From the NCBI GenBank assembly GCA_963922205.1, contig CAWUHX010000254.1:310001-374000 (forward strand): a stretch of DNA of 64,000 nt, given 5' to 3'. This DNA comes from Romanomermis culicivorax (lineage: Eukaryota; Nematoda; Enoplea; Mermithida; Mermithidae). Below the pieces are notes generated by a model. The model saw nothing but the letters and a program-made list of their open reading frames with translations, had not been told where the DNA came from and did no database searches. Positions within the stretch are counted from its first letter, which is position 1. Each line of letters opens with the position of its first letter. Of the stretch, positions 34,292-45,200 are shown piece by piece. A program made the position numbers and the translations under genes.

Positions 34292-37200
34292 CTACGAAAC
34301 TACATCAGGCGTCGCACTACTCTCCGCTAATTGCGAAGGTACAGTAAGACGATTCGATCGATTTTTTACGTAGTTCTGCCATCGTGTAGTCTCGTAGCGA
34401 AAAATTTTCAGCCTACTTGCTGAAACCTTTTGCCGTAGCAAAAGATTATCATAACGTGCGATTGTTATGATATTATCCTCCAACCTGGAAACATCAGTTA
34501 TAATGAAGGGTCCTTCCCAAGTTAAGCCTAGTTTCTTTTGCTTATCAACTTTAAGAAGTACCCAATCATTTTCTTTAAAAACCGAGGTTTTAATTTTCTT
34601 GTCGAAATATCTTTTGCTAGCTTCCGCTGCTTTCTGGATATTTTCGGCAATAATACTATAAAGCCTGGTTAAGTGGTCTGTTAGGATGAATTTGTATGCC
34701 TCATAATTCATGGGCATTACTATTTTAAGGGCTTTTGACAAATTCATCCCGAACTTTGCCTCATGGCCCCGTAACAACGCGAATGGCGAGGCCTTCGTCA
34801 CTGCGTGTGGGGTAGCATTGTAGGCAAAGACCACTGATTTGAGATATCTTGGCCAGCTATCAGGTTCACCGATAGCTACTTTTCTCAGTTGTTTTATTAG
34901 AGTTTGGTTGAACCTCTCTACCATACCATTACCCTGAGGGTGGTAAGCAGTAGTGAAGATCTTCTTACACTCTAATAAATGACAAACTGATTTCATTAAA
35001 TCCGAAGTAAAACAAGATCCATTGTCACTTAGGAGTTTCGTTGGTGTTCCATGCCTAAATATTATAGCTTCTAAGAACGCATTCACAACTGAATTTGCTG
35101 ATTGATCTGGGATCATTTCAGCTTCAACCCATTTTGTGAAATAGTCCTGAAAAACTATAACATAAGGCATTCTTTCTCCCAAAGGCGAAATTCCTACTAT
35201 ATCCACAGATACAATGTCGAATGGACCTTGTGGCACAATGGGTATCAACGGAGGAATGGATGGCTTTCCTGCAGTTGCCATTTGACAGACAACGCAGTAT
35301 TTTATCCATTCCCTGACATCTTTTTCCATGCCAGGCCACCAATAGTGCAATTTCATGACACTCAGAGTTCTTTTGAAACCCTGGTGTGTCATTATTACAG
35401 CGCCATGATGCTGATGCAGCACAGAGTCCCTGAGGTTTGCGGGTACGACCAATTGGTCTTCGCTTTCTGCCTCAGTTTCCCTATACAATACACCATTTTC
35501 TTCGTAGAACCCACTGTGATACTTCGTGGTGCTATTTGCACCTAATCTATCCCAGATTGGCTTTAAGCTTTCGTCTGCTTTTTGCAGTTTGCTCATCAAG
35601 TCATCTGGGATCAGGCCAATAGATATCTCTTCTCCTCCTGATGTTCCTGGTTTATCAAACTCCTCTTCTTTTCTAGGGTGTAACCACTGCACATTGTCTT
35701 GTTCCTTAGGTATCGCAGATCTATCAGTTTCCTGATTTTCTTTCTGCACCTTTTCAGAAACACGAGCTTTGCTTCGGGTTACTACCGCTTCTACTCCTTT
35801 AGGATGCTCTCTTTCGTCCTCAGGACTATTTCGAGCACCCTCTTCTTCCTTTTTATCCTTGTGGGATTTATTCTTTTCGGGGATGTTGTTCCTCTTGGCC
35901 TCCAAGGAAATTTGTTGTTGTTCTTGTTGTTCTTTTATTATTCCTTTGACATCGGAGGAAACAACATCCGACTTGAACATACTTTCCCACTTCGGTGGTG
36001 ATTTCACCACATCCTCTGGCTCATCCTTTCTAGAGAGAAAGTCAGCCATAGCATTTTGTCTACCTGGCACGTATTCTAACTTGTGGTTGTATTGATTTAT
36101 GATCGCATACCACCGTTTCAATTTGTCATTTGTTGTAGTGTTGACTTTCATTGATAACAGTGGTCTGTGATCTGTCTTAATCAATACTTTCTGCCCCAAT
36201 AAATAGTGCCGATAGATTTTGAGGCCGTAGATAATCGCGAGGCACTCCCTTTCGGTTGCGCACCACTTTTTCTCGTCCTCTTTTAGCACACGGCTATTGT
36301 ATGCTATGACCCACTTATCATCTCCAGACTCTTGATACAGAACAGCCCCTAGTGCTGTTCCACTGGCATCGGTTTGTAGAATGAATTGGGCTGAGCCATC
36401 CATTACTGGGTACCTAAGAAATGGAACCGATACCAGTGCCTCTTTCAAAGCATTAAATGCTTTGTAGTGATCCTCTGTGACGAGCCATTTATTCCTTTTC
36501 TTGGCCGTCAGCTTATACAAAGGTTCTGCGTGCTTTGCCAGATGTGGTATAAATTTTTTACACCACTGGAGCATTCCGAGAAACCTTTGCATACGCTTGA
36601 CCGAGTCCGGGAACTCAAACTCCTTAATAGCTTGCACTTTTTTCGGATCGGGCGAAATTCCATTAGAATCCAAAATGTGACCAAGAAAATGAACCTTCTT
36701 TGGTAGGAGTTCGCATTTTTCCGGTTTAAGTGTAAGCTGGGCTCGTCTCAGAGCATCTAGGACCAATTTCAAATTTTCTATGTGTTCCTCGAACGTATTC
36801 GAGAACACTATGATATCGTCTATGTAAACTAGACATATCTTCCACACATGAGGATGAAGGATTCTCTCCATCATCCTCTGGAACTCGGCTGGTGCATTTT
36901 TCAGTCCAAAGGGCATTACTTTGAACTGAAATAACCCTTCTTGACACAGGAAAGCAGTCTTTTCTTTACTGCCTTCTTCCATTGGCACTTGCCAATAGCC
37001 AGACTTAAGGTCAAGAGTCGTATAAAATTTTGCTCTCCCGAGGCAGTCCAGATAATCATCCATTCTTGGTATTGGATATCGATCATCCTTCGTAACCTCG
37101 TTCAAGCCTCTGAAATCAACAACCGGCCTGAGCGACCCATCTTTCTTCCCTACTAGGAATAATGGCGCCGCCCAGGGCGATCTTGATGGCTCTATGACTC

Positions 37201-40200
37201 CTTTGTCTAGCATTTCCTGCACATGTTGTCTGATATATGGTCGACGTTCAATGGCAGCTCTGTAGTAATGTTTCGCCACAGGGCTAGCATCACCTGTATT
37301 AATTTTACAAGTAAGATGGGGAGTAGTTGTCAGAGGATCATGAGGTAGGCTAAATACATCCCGGTATTTCACGAGTTGCCGTATCGCCATCTCTTTCTGC
37401 TCCTCTGACACTGTAGCTTTAGAGGTCATTTTGTACAATGCTTCCAGAAACACAACTCCATCGAATTTTGATTCCTTGGCATCGAAAATGCCCTCTAGGC
37501 TACTTTCTCCACTATTTCCTGCCTGTAAAATTGATACACCTGATTCTCCCCGAAATACGGAGTTACAGTAGCCAAGAACTTGATTAGGTTCTATCAGGCA
37601 ACCGGAACCCGTATTATTGGAGATCATCAATACAAAATCCTCCTTTGAACCATCAACTATAGTATCATCTATTCTGAATCTCGTTTCTGAATCATCTCCT
37701 TCTACGATGATTCCATTTATTCTATTTGCCGAGGATTTATTCCACAATTTAGCTTTCACTAGCTGATCTGTCCCATGTGGAATGTAAATTCTATTACAAG
37801 CCACTACTGGAACTAGATCTTCCAGCTGCTCAATTGTCAAACATTGATCTTCTTCAATAGAATTTTCCTGTATTGATTCTGCTATCATCGGATTATGCAT
37901 CCCAACTATTGGAATTGCTTTCTTATCCGATGTTAACAAATCAATACTTTTCTTCACACCCATCATAGTCATTGAACCTTTTCCAAAATCTATTATTGTG
38001 TTGACTTCCGGATGCGCCAGGAAGTCTGTTCCCAATATCAAATCTTCTGCGGACCCTGGTATTATGATAGCTTTAACTGGAAAACGGCCATAATCACATT
38101 GCATTTGAAATTGAACGTAACCATGTGCACTAACTACTTTACCATTGGCGACAGTGACTTTTAGGATCTTAGGGTACGCTGTATACTCCAGTCCAAGTGA
38201 TTTTTTCAAGAAATCACCCGACATCACCGAACACTGAGCTCCCGTGTCAATCAGTGCCTTTGCAGTAGTAGAACACACAGTTACTTTAATGTGAAATGGC
38301 TGTGTTCTAGGGTACTTTGCTAACATATCCAGTTCCTCTGCAGTCGCCTTTCTACCATACTCGGCACTGCATTCCATTTCTGGCACATTCTCCTCTTTCT
38401 CCATGGCACAATTATGTAAACCACACAACTTCATCTCCATCATTGGTTCTTGCTGTACACTATTGATACCACTACTTGGCGGTTGGTCTGTCTGCCCGGA
38501 GGCTTGCGACGGACTAACTACCTTTTGCGGAACCAACAGGGTATTTGAACTCTGATTTGCGATTACTGGTTGTTGGTCCATTAGATTCGGTCCTGGTAAC
38601 ATCAGCTGGGTGGTAGCCTGTAACAACCTCATTTGCTCCCTGAGCTTCTTCAACTTTACGTATTCCTGAAACTCGGCATATTCTTGCAAATTTTCCGCCT
38701 CGTCGTCAGGAAACGAAACTTGATAAGCTCCCCTTTCGCCTTCGTTACCAAAACCTCCTCTACTTCCTCCGTAATTCCCTCTGAAATTACCTCTGAAATT
38801 TCCTCTACCTCGGAAATTTCCAAAACTTCCTCTAGGACTTCCTCTTCCAAAGCCTCTTCCACTATTTCCACCCCTTCCACGATTTTGCAGACCTTTATAA
38901 AAATTCAAGGTTCTACAATCAATCGTGTTGTGAGTGTTATTTTCGTGGTAAGTACACCATTTTCGCTGCTGAACCTCTTGTTGACTTTTCGCTTTCGCTT
39001 TATCAACTTTCTGAGTTAAAGCAGTTATGGCTTCCTCTTGAGCTTTGGTCGAGTTCCTAATCTCTTCATAACATTGTGCCATTTTGATAAACTCCTTAGA
39101 TAAAGCCACCATGAGGGAGTCCTTTTTTGGCTCCTCAACAGGCTGTTGCCGAGGCATTATGGCCTGTTGCGGAGGTACTTCAAGTACTTCCTCATCTGCT
39201 ATATCTATCAATTGATTTTGCGAAGATTGCATTGGAGTTTGCCTTTCTGTGTTTGGTCTTCTAAAGTCCCTATTGCGTTTTTGGGCGCTTTCATAAGGTC
39301 TTTGGATTACATTCACATCGGCTTGCTGCTCCTCAGCAATTTCCGCTTGTGCCGTATTTATCATCATGGGCTGCTCTCTTGGCCCAAATGTTCTGATCGC
39401 ATTCCGGTACTTTAACTCTATCTCATAGACTGCCTGCGAAAGATCATACCAATTTTTGAATTTTGCTATGTCTTTCTGCAGTTCTAATTGATAAGTCAAA
39501 GAACTCCTATAGAAAAAGGTTTCAATGATTATTTTATTTTTAAACTCCTTTGTTTCACTCTGATAAACGAGATTCACATGTGCTCGAACCCTTTTTAAAA
39601 ATTTGGTTGCTGCTTCGTCGGGTTCCTGCTTAATATCTAATAAATCCCGTTTGAGCATGTCCAGGTTACAATCTGGAGCACAATAATTCAAAATCTTGTC
39701 TCGGGCCTCCCTATATGTCGTTGACTCTTCGGCCAATTCTTTCGGCAAGTCCCTTGACAAGCGGGTTAATGCTTCTAGTTTCACCTCATCGGGAGTATTC
39801 TTACGAAACTCACCTTCTAGCTCCACTAGAAAAGCAAGAACCTGTTTACTTGGCATATCAGATTGCAGTAATTTCGGTTTGATCGCCCTTTCGATGTCAT
39901 AGACAGTTGGGCCTACTTGAGCCGGATTGACCCATAAAGCTGGATCAATCGGAATCATTGTAGGCATGACCTGCTGCCTGACACTTGGGGTCTCTCCCCT
40001 ACTACAACTGCTCTGTTGTGAGATAGTTGGATTTATCAGACTTGGGTTTTTTAGGCCTTCGTCAAAACCACAACTACTCACTCTCTGCTCCACTTTTGAG
40101 GTAGTGGGCAAATGAGACATATACTGCTCTTTAGGACCGAGACTTGACTTTTGGTCTTTCCGTCTACAGTCTTGCTGAAGAGTGATGCCATCATTTTGCC

Positions 40201-40843
40201 ACGCTAACTCTTCCTGGCCCTGCTCAAACTTCAATGCACCACCTTGTTCCAAACAGCCAGCATTGCTTTGCCTCGGTTCATTTGCCTTAGTGGCTTTCTG
40301 TGAACCTGTATTAGCAATGTTGGCGAATATGCTATCATAAACATCTAACCTGTTCATGATCTGGTCCAGCTTATCTTCTAATGAGCTCTTTCGAGGATTT
40401 TCTCGATGTTCCTCCCGCTCGTTATCCCAATATAATCGATGGTACGTGTCGAATAATTGGGTGGGTTTATTAATTGGCCGGCGCTGCTGTTGATCCAAAA
40501 CCGGAATGTTCATCTTCGGTAATGGACGCGCCGGTCCTGTAATTGGCGGATGTAAATATTCGCCTCTCTTGGGGAGGTTGGTCGACGACGGAATTTTAAA
40601 AATTTGATCTTCGTTGGCCGATAATATCGCGTCGTCGTCCTCCCTCTCGACAGCTGTCGAGGTCGTAGGTCGATTGCCTTCATTTTCCACCGATAAAGGC
40701 CGGTGATCTGAGCAATTGTCCTCTTCAGCTGAAGTTTCAGCTGAAGTCAGGACAATTAACTTTTCTGCATCACGGGCCTTTTTTCCCGGTGGTGTTCGGG
40801 GCAAACCGGAACTCTTGAGGCCACCTAGGTTGTCTTTACTCAT
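34292..40843 (-). CDS. gag-pol: Gag-Pol polyprotein, Ty3/gypsy type, single ORF
   Basis: One 2,183-residue frame without gag/pol frameshift. A long low-complexity N terminus precedes a retrotransposon Gag region (about 300-490), then a zinc-knuckle variant C-x2-H-x4-H-x4-C (WCTYHENNTHNTIDC, about 630) and an RGG/FRG-rich patch. The aspartic protease has ALIDTGAQCSVMS (about 865) and LILGTDFL. RT has YIDD (about 1340), RNase H TDASGTALGAVLY (about 1495). The integrase has a His/His..CVVCQ zinc region (to about 1853), then VDIVGI, LSDNGS and VERFNQTL for D,D,E, and a C-terminal GPFII module. The order RT-RNaseH-IN places it in Ty3/gypsy. The start ATG at 40843 lies 96 bases after the primer binding site. 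No stops or frameshifts are seen, so it is potentially active. A CHHC knuckle instead of CCHC is uncommon. Confidence 0.96.
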   Translation of the reverse strand: MSKDNLGGLKSSGLPRTPPGKKARDAEKLIVLTSAETSAEEDNCSDHRPLSVENEGNRPTTSTAVEREDDDAILSANEDQIFKIPSSTNLPKRGEYLHPPITGPARPLPKMNIPVLDQQQRRPINKPTQLFDTYHRLYWDNEREEHRENPRKSSLEDKLDQIMNRLDVYDSIFANIANTGSQKATKANEPRQSNAGCLEQGGALKFEQGQEELAWQNDGITLQQDCRRKDQKSSLGPKEQYMSHLPTTSKVEQRVSSCGFDEGLKNPSLINPTISQQSSCSRGETPSVRQQVMPTMIPIDPALWVNPAQVGPTVYDIERAIKPKLLQSDMPSKQVLAFLVELEGEFRKNTPDEVKLEALTRLSRDLPKELAEESTTYREARDKILNYCAPDCNLDMLKRDLLDIKQEPDEAATKFLKRVRAHVNLVYQSETKEFKNKIIIETFFYRSSLTYQLELQKDIAKFKNWYDLSQAVYEIELKYRNAIRTFGPREQPMMINTAQAEIAEEQQADVNVIQRPYESAQKRNRDFRRPNTERQTPMQSSQNQLIDIADEEVLEVPPQQAIMPRQQPVEEPKKDSLMVALSKEFIKMAQCYEEIRNSTKAQEEAITALTQKVDKAKAKSQQEVQQRKWCTYHENNTHNTIDCRTLNFYKGLQNRGRGGNSGRGFGRGSPRGSFGNFRGRGNFRGNFRGNYGGSRGGFGNEGERGAYQVSFPDDEAENLQEYAEFQEYVKLKKLREQMRLLQATTQLMLPGPNLMDQQPVIANQSSNTLLVPQKVVSPSQASGQTDQPPSSGINSVQQEPMMEMKLCGLHNCAMEKEENVPEMECSAEYGRKATAEELDMLAKYPRTQPFHIKVTVCSTTAKALIDTGAQCSVMSGDFLKKSLGLEYTAYPKILKVTVANGKVVSAHGYVQFQMQCDYGRFPVKAIIIPGSAEDLILGTDFLAHPEVNTIIDFGKGSMTMMGVKKSIDLLTSDKKAIPIVGMHNPMIAESIQENSIEEDQCLTIEQLEDLVPVVACNRIYIPHGTDQLVKAKLWNKSSANRINGIIVEGDDSETRFRIDDTIVDGSKEDFVLMISNNTGSGCLIEPNQVLGYCNSVFRGESGVSILQAGNSGESSLEGIFDAKESKFDGVVFLEALYKMTSKATVSEEQKEMAIRQLVKYRDVFSLPHDPLTTTPHLTCKINTGDASPVAKHYYRAAIERRPYIRQHVQEMLDKGVIEPSRSPWAAPLFLVGKKDGSLRPVVDFRGLNEVTKDDRYPIPRMDDYLDCLGRAKFYTTLDLKSGYWQVPMEEGSKEKTAFLCQEGLFQFKVMPFGLKNAPAEFQRMMERILHPHVWKICLVYIDDIIVFSNTFEEHIENLKLVLDALRRAQLTLKPEKCELLPKKVHFLGHILDSNGISPDPKKVQAIKEFEFPDSVKRMQRFLGMLQWCKKFIPHLAKHAEPLYKLTAKKRNKWLVTEDHYKAFNALKEALVSVPFLRYPVMDGSAQFILQTDASGTALGAVLYQESGDDKWVIAYNSRVLKEDEKKWCATERECLAIIYGLKIYRHYLLGQKVLIKTDHRPLLSMKVNTTTNDKLKRWYAIINQYNHKLEYVPGRQNAMADFLSRKDEPEDVVKSPPKWESMFKSDVVSSDVKGIIKEQQEQQQISLEAKRNNIPEKNKSHKDKKEEEGARNSPEDEREHPKGVEAVVTRSKARVSEKVQKENQETDRSAIPKEQDNVQWLHPRKEEEFDKPGTSGGEEISIGLIPDDLMSKLQKADESLKPIWDRLGANSTTKYHSGFYEENGVLYRETEAESEDQLVVPANLRDSVLHQHHGAVIMTHQGFKRTLSVMKLHYWWPGMEKDVREWIKYCVVCQMATAGKPSIPPLIPIVPQGPFDIVSVDIVGISPLGERMPYVIVFQDYFTKWVEAEMIPDQSANSVVNAFLEAIIFRHGTPTKLLSDNGSCFTSDLMKSVCHLLECKKIFTTAYHPQGNGMVERFNQTLIKQLRKVAIGEPDSWPRYLKSVVFAYNATPHAVTKASPFALLRGHEAKFGMNLSKALKIVMPMNYEAYKFILTDHLTRLYSIIAENIQKAAEASKRYFDKKIKTSVFKENDWVLLKVDKQKKLGLTWEGPFIITDVSRLEDNIITIARYDNLLLRQKVSASRLKIFRYETTRWQNYVKNRSNRLTVPSQLAESSATPDVVS

Positions 40844-40921
40844 TTTGTAACCTCCCAGTTCTCTATAAAAACCAATAGGTTTTTTGACTCCTCGAGTTTG
40901 CCTCTGATTTTCCGTTACTTT

Positions 40922-40939
40922 GAGAGTCAGAAGCCACCA
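40922..40939 (-). promoter_or_regulatory. Candidate tRNA primer binding site
   Basis: TGGTGGCTTCTGACTCTC on the element strand begins with the TGG expected to pair with a tRNA 3' CCA and lies two bases after the LTR end (TTTCAACA|AG). I cannot assign the tRNA without a tRNA set. Confidence 0.55.
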
Positions 40940-40941
40940 CT

Positions 40942-41542
40942 TGTTGAAATGAGACTTGGTGGAAGTTGAGAAATATAAATAAAGGATTTGATACCAAAAA
41001 TAGACTTAATCAGTCACTCACAAATTCACCTAATCAGGCCGAAACCTTAGGTAGAATAAGCTTGCAACAGTTCAGTCAGTCTCAAGTTCAACAAAAATCT
41101 CCTGCTTTCGTCCCGAAGAACTGCAGAAGATAAGATAACACCCTGAGCTCAAGTAACTTCAAACCAGGGGCAAAATCAGAAGTCAGGCCGAGAACTGAGT
41201 TGTAAATGTAGACTTGCACGCTGGGTGGCTCTCCAGAAGTCCGGGGTCTAACCTGCGTTCCCTCCGCTGCGAGTAAATCCAAAGCCGTCGGCCGGGGGTC
41301 GTTGTATTTAAGGCGGAAATGCTCCACCACAATAATATAACAAAATAATATAAACTAATGCCCAATCGGGCCGCCGATTTTCTTCTTTCAATAAAAACAA
41401 AAACAATCATCAATGAATGACCAAAAACATAGACGACCGGCATATTTATGCACGGTGTCTATGCAAATCGGCGTCGACGCAAAACGCGTCGACTTCGGCT
41501 ATTTCTTCACAACTTTGAGATAGACTATGTCCATCCCTGACA
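40942..41542 (-). repeat. 5' LTR
   Basis: About 601 bp, from TGTCAGGG (41542) to TTTCAACA (40942). The first 170 bp recur at 28192-28023. A perfect palindrome GTCGACGCGTTTTGCGTCGAC lies at about 41493-41473, and TTAAATAC at about 41311-41304 is a possible TATA element. The outer flank on + is CTGTT. Confidence 0.85.
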
Positions 41543-42276
41543 CTGTTAGGAATCGCTCACTTGCGAAGAGACCGAAAAACGCAAAATTCCATCACGAGAC
41601 TGGAAAAAAGACCCGAATCATTGAAAAACATTGTGCGATTGCTAAACTCGAGAAATTTTGACCATTTAACCGGGTCATTGGAGAAAATTTTTAGGCTGTT
41701 CTGTTTGCCGCTCACTGATGAAAAATTTTTCACCTTCATTACAGTAATAAGCTCACCAATTTTTTCTGTATTGTACTTACTTTCATTGGATCACCGCGTC
41801 GATTATTTCTAAATAAATGGTGTATAGTCCCGGACTTTTTTGAAAAGGTGCCTCGACATGGAATTTGGAGATATAAAAAACGGGATGTTCTTTTGAAATA
41901 AGCGCAAGATTTCGATTCAGAGTGATAAAAAGAGCGGTGCGTAAAAAATATTTTCCCCTGTAAACCGACCCTGACGTGGCAGAATATTTCAAATTCCCTA
42001 CAGTAACTAGTTCTTTGTCTTCATTTGAGTACAACTAAACACCTATCGATTGAAAACCGGCGATTTAAAACAGTGCTAAGAATCTAAGCCCAAGCATTTT
42101 CAAATGTTTAATAGGTCGTAAAAAATTGGTCCACAGCAATACTAAAATATTATTTACAAAAACATACTTCCGGCTTTATATATGCATAAGTGAAACATTG
42201 GAAAAACCGCGGCAAAATAAATAGGGGCGAAAAAAACAATCACCAAGAAAAAAATACTTCATTTTGGCTAAAAAAA
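41543..42276. other. Flank between the retrotransposon and the RhoGAP gene's stop codon
   Basis: No gene is supported. It would include the 3' UTR of the RhoGAP gene. No clear AATAAA on - was noticed. Confidence 0.4.
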
Positions 42277-45200
42277 TCACGTTTCGAAAATTCGATCGCT
42301 ATAAATCAATAATTTATAAACGAAATTGTTCACGTGTTGAAGTTGCGATAAATTGGTCGGCTGATCGCCCGCCCAAGCTAAATTTGGTCCAAAAACGATA
42401 GCCAAATTTGTGGCGTTCATTAAATTGATGTCGCTTTTTTCTGCGACCTAAAAATCGAAATGGTGTCGATTTACGAACATTGATCGATAAGTTACAGTTG
42501 ATAAAATTTTCAATAGAAATATTCCGTCGCTTACTGTATTTGACCGGAAAATACAATTCTCCGATTCATACCTGCGAATCAGCAGAAACGCATTAGTTAC
42601 TGTAACCGTTTTGGCTTAAATTATACAGCTTATTTTCAATTTGAAAATTCATGCGTATTCGAAATCAGGACAAATCTATCGAAAAATCAATGGCTGTCGA
42701 TAGAAATGACGATCGATAAGTTTGTAGTTCCAAATCATGCACTTGATGAAAAACACTGATTACCGTAACAATCCTGATTTTTTGCTTTCTAAATTTTTGT
42801 TCTTTTTTTGGCAACTTATTATTCTACTTGCTTATCTTCTGGAAAGCAGTTTTCTGAATCACTACGTTATGGAAATTTGGAAATTTACGCACGAGAAATC
42901 AGGGTTAAATTCCTAAAAAAAATCAATATATTACGAATTTTAAGAGAAATGACATGGAAATCATGTCACTAATGAAAAACACTGATTGTATTTGTTTGAA
43001 ACTTATAATTGTGTTGAAGAAATTTTGGCAACTTTTTATATTTCAAATAAAGGAAATCCTACAAAATTAAGAGAAGTGACTTGCAAATCAGGTCACCTAT
43101 CAAAAACAGCAATTACTACAAAATTCCTTGTTTTTTTTATATACATTTTTGTACTTTTCGCCATCTTATTATCCTACTTGGTTTTCTAGAATCATTTTTA
43201 AGAATCATCATCAATATGTTGCTAAAATCCTGAAATTTTTTACACTAGAAATAAGGATAAAATTCCTGAGAAATCAATATTCTGAAAATTTCAAGAAACA
43301 TGGCTTGCGTAACAGGTTGCCAGCGAGAAACACTATTACTGTAAAATTATAATTTTTCGACTTTTTGCATTTTCAAGTTGATTATTCTAACTGGTGAGCA
43401 ATTCTCTTACGAACAGCAATTATTGCTGATGTCACAAAACTTGATTTGAAATCTGGGTCAAATTCCAAAAAATCGATACAATACAAACTCCGAGAAGAAT
43501 GTCCTGCAAATTTAAACTTTTTCACTGTATTTTTGAACATTTTGATAATTTTCTATTCCGCATGACGTGCAAGTCTGAAATGAACCTTTTCTTATCATAT
43601 TACAGAAATTTGAAAACTTATCCAATCGGAATAAATGTAAAATTTCTCGAAAAATCAAAAATTGTTGATTCTGAAAATAAAAAAACGCCGACAAAATTCT
43701 ACCTTATGAAGGAAACGAATCAAAAATTTCAACAAGCAACAATTTTCGATCGGCAATCGATTGATTATCGATTTAATTTGCGCGATGCATCGATCTCTAT
43801 CCTTGATATCTAAAAAAAAACCGTGAAACTCGAAAAATTCGAAAATTTGAAAGACAAAAATTTCCAACCTTGAATTTTCGATAAGTCGGAAAAAAGTTCG
43901 AAAGTCATCAACGGTTCGGGCAAATTTCTAAGGAAAGTTTTCAATAAAACGGCGGCCAAATGGGATTGGCTTTCGTTCCAATCGATTTTTTCGCCTTAAA
44001 AACGTCCAAAAAATAATACGCAAATTTTTATTCGCGAAATTTCTACTCGCCGTTGTCAATCTTTTGCCGCATTTTAGAAATTTCCGACAAAACCGCCGAT
44101 CTCCTGAATAAACCTTGAGTCGCCAAAACTTAAAAAAAAATTTGCATGATTATTTTTCAATTTTTTTGTTTCTACTTCAATTTTACTATTCGGCTGTTGT
44201 AGAAATGCGACCAAATCGTCGACGATTGGGGGTATTTTATTTTCGTTCGGATAATTTTTCAGTATACTATAACGAGGATATAAATTTGAATAAAAATTAT
44301 GAAAATTTGAATTTCTCTTACAAATTGAGGGTTACGCCGAATTGTTTCGTCGGTTTGAGACGTTCGGTTAATGAAGAATTTACGGAATTGCTGGAAATAT
44401 TGCTATGCGTCCGAAGATAAGCATCGTGACTAAAAAAATTTTGATTCTATGGACGCTTTTTACAAGCACGAAATGATCGAAAAAATGACTGGTAACATCT
44501 TGCTTTTTATCATTTTTCAAATTTTATTGCGTCCAATATCTTTATTTTCTTTCCCTTCTTTTCTTTATTGTTTTATTTTTCCTATATTCCATTTTCTTTA
44601 CCTTTAATTTTTCTCTTCTCTCCACTTCTCTTTTTTCCTTTTAACTTCTTTTCCTTTCGTTCCTTTACTTTTGTCCTTTCTTACCTCTATTTTCTTTCAA
44701 TCTTTTGATTTTTTTCTTGTGTTTCCTTTCCTCTTTGCTTTACTTTTGTTCTTTTTCGTTGTTTCATATCTGCTCTTTCACTCTCATTCGTTTTTTTCCT
44801 CTTCTCTGTGTTTTTCCACTGTTAACTCTTCTCTCCCTTTTGATCTCTTTTATTCGTCTTTGTTGATTTTCTTCATTTTTTCCTCTACTCTCTATTTTTT
44901 CTCTATCTTTCTTTCATCTTTTCTTTGATCTTGCTGTTACTTTTTTGTATTTTCATTTCTCCTCTGATTTGTTTTTTGCTTCATTCCTACTTGGCTTTTT
45001 TCCGTTTCTTTCTGTTTCTTCGTCTTTTCTATTTACTTTTCATTTGATTTTGTTTTTCTTCAATTTTCTGTTTTCATTCGTTTTCTTTCGTGTTCTCCAC
45101 TTTTAATTTTTTGTTTTTTCAATTCCTTTCTTTTATATTCTTTTCGTTAGTTTGTCAGTTGCTCTGTTTTCCTCTCGTTCATTTTTCTTTTTCTTTTTAC

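Larger units (their letters stand above)
28023..41542 (-). mobile_element. Nearly complete 13.5 kb Ty3/gypsy retrotransposon with an extra spliced exonuclease gene
   Basis: Order on the minus strand: 5' LTR (41542-40942), primer binding site, gag-pol as one ORF (40843-34292), spacer, extra two-exon gene (33863-29023), 3' non-coding region, PPT, and the first 170 bp of the 3' LTR (28192-28023), which then runs into telomeric repeats. The two LTR segments are identical over all 170 bp, so the insertion is recent. All reading frames are open. The target duplication cannot be checked because the 3' LTR is truncated. It lies just downstream of the RhoGAP gene. Confidence 0.94.
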
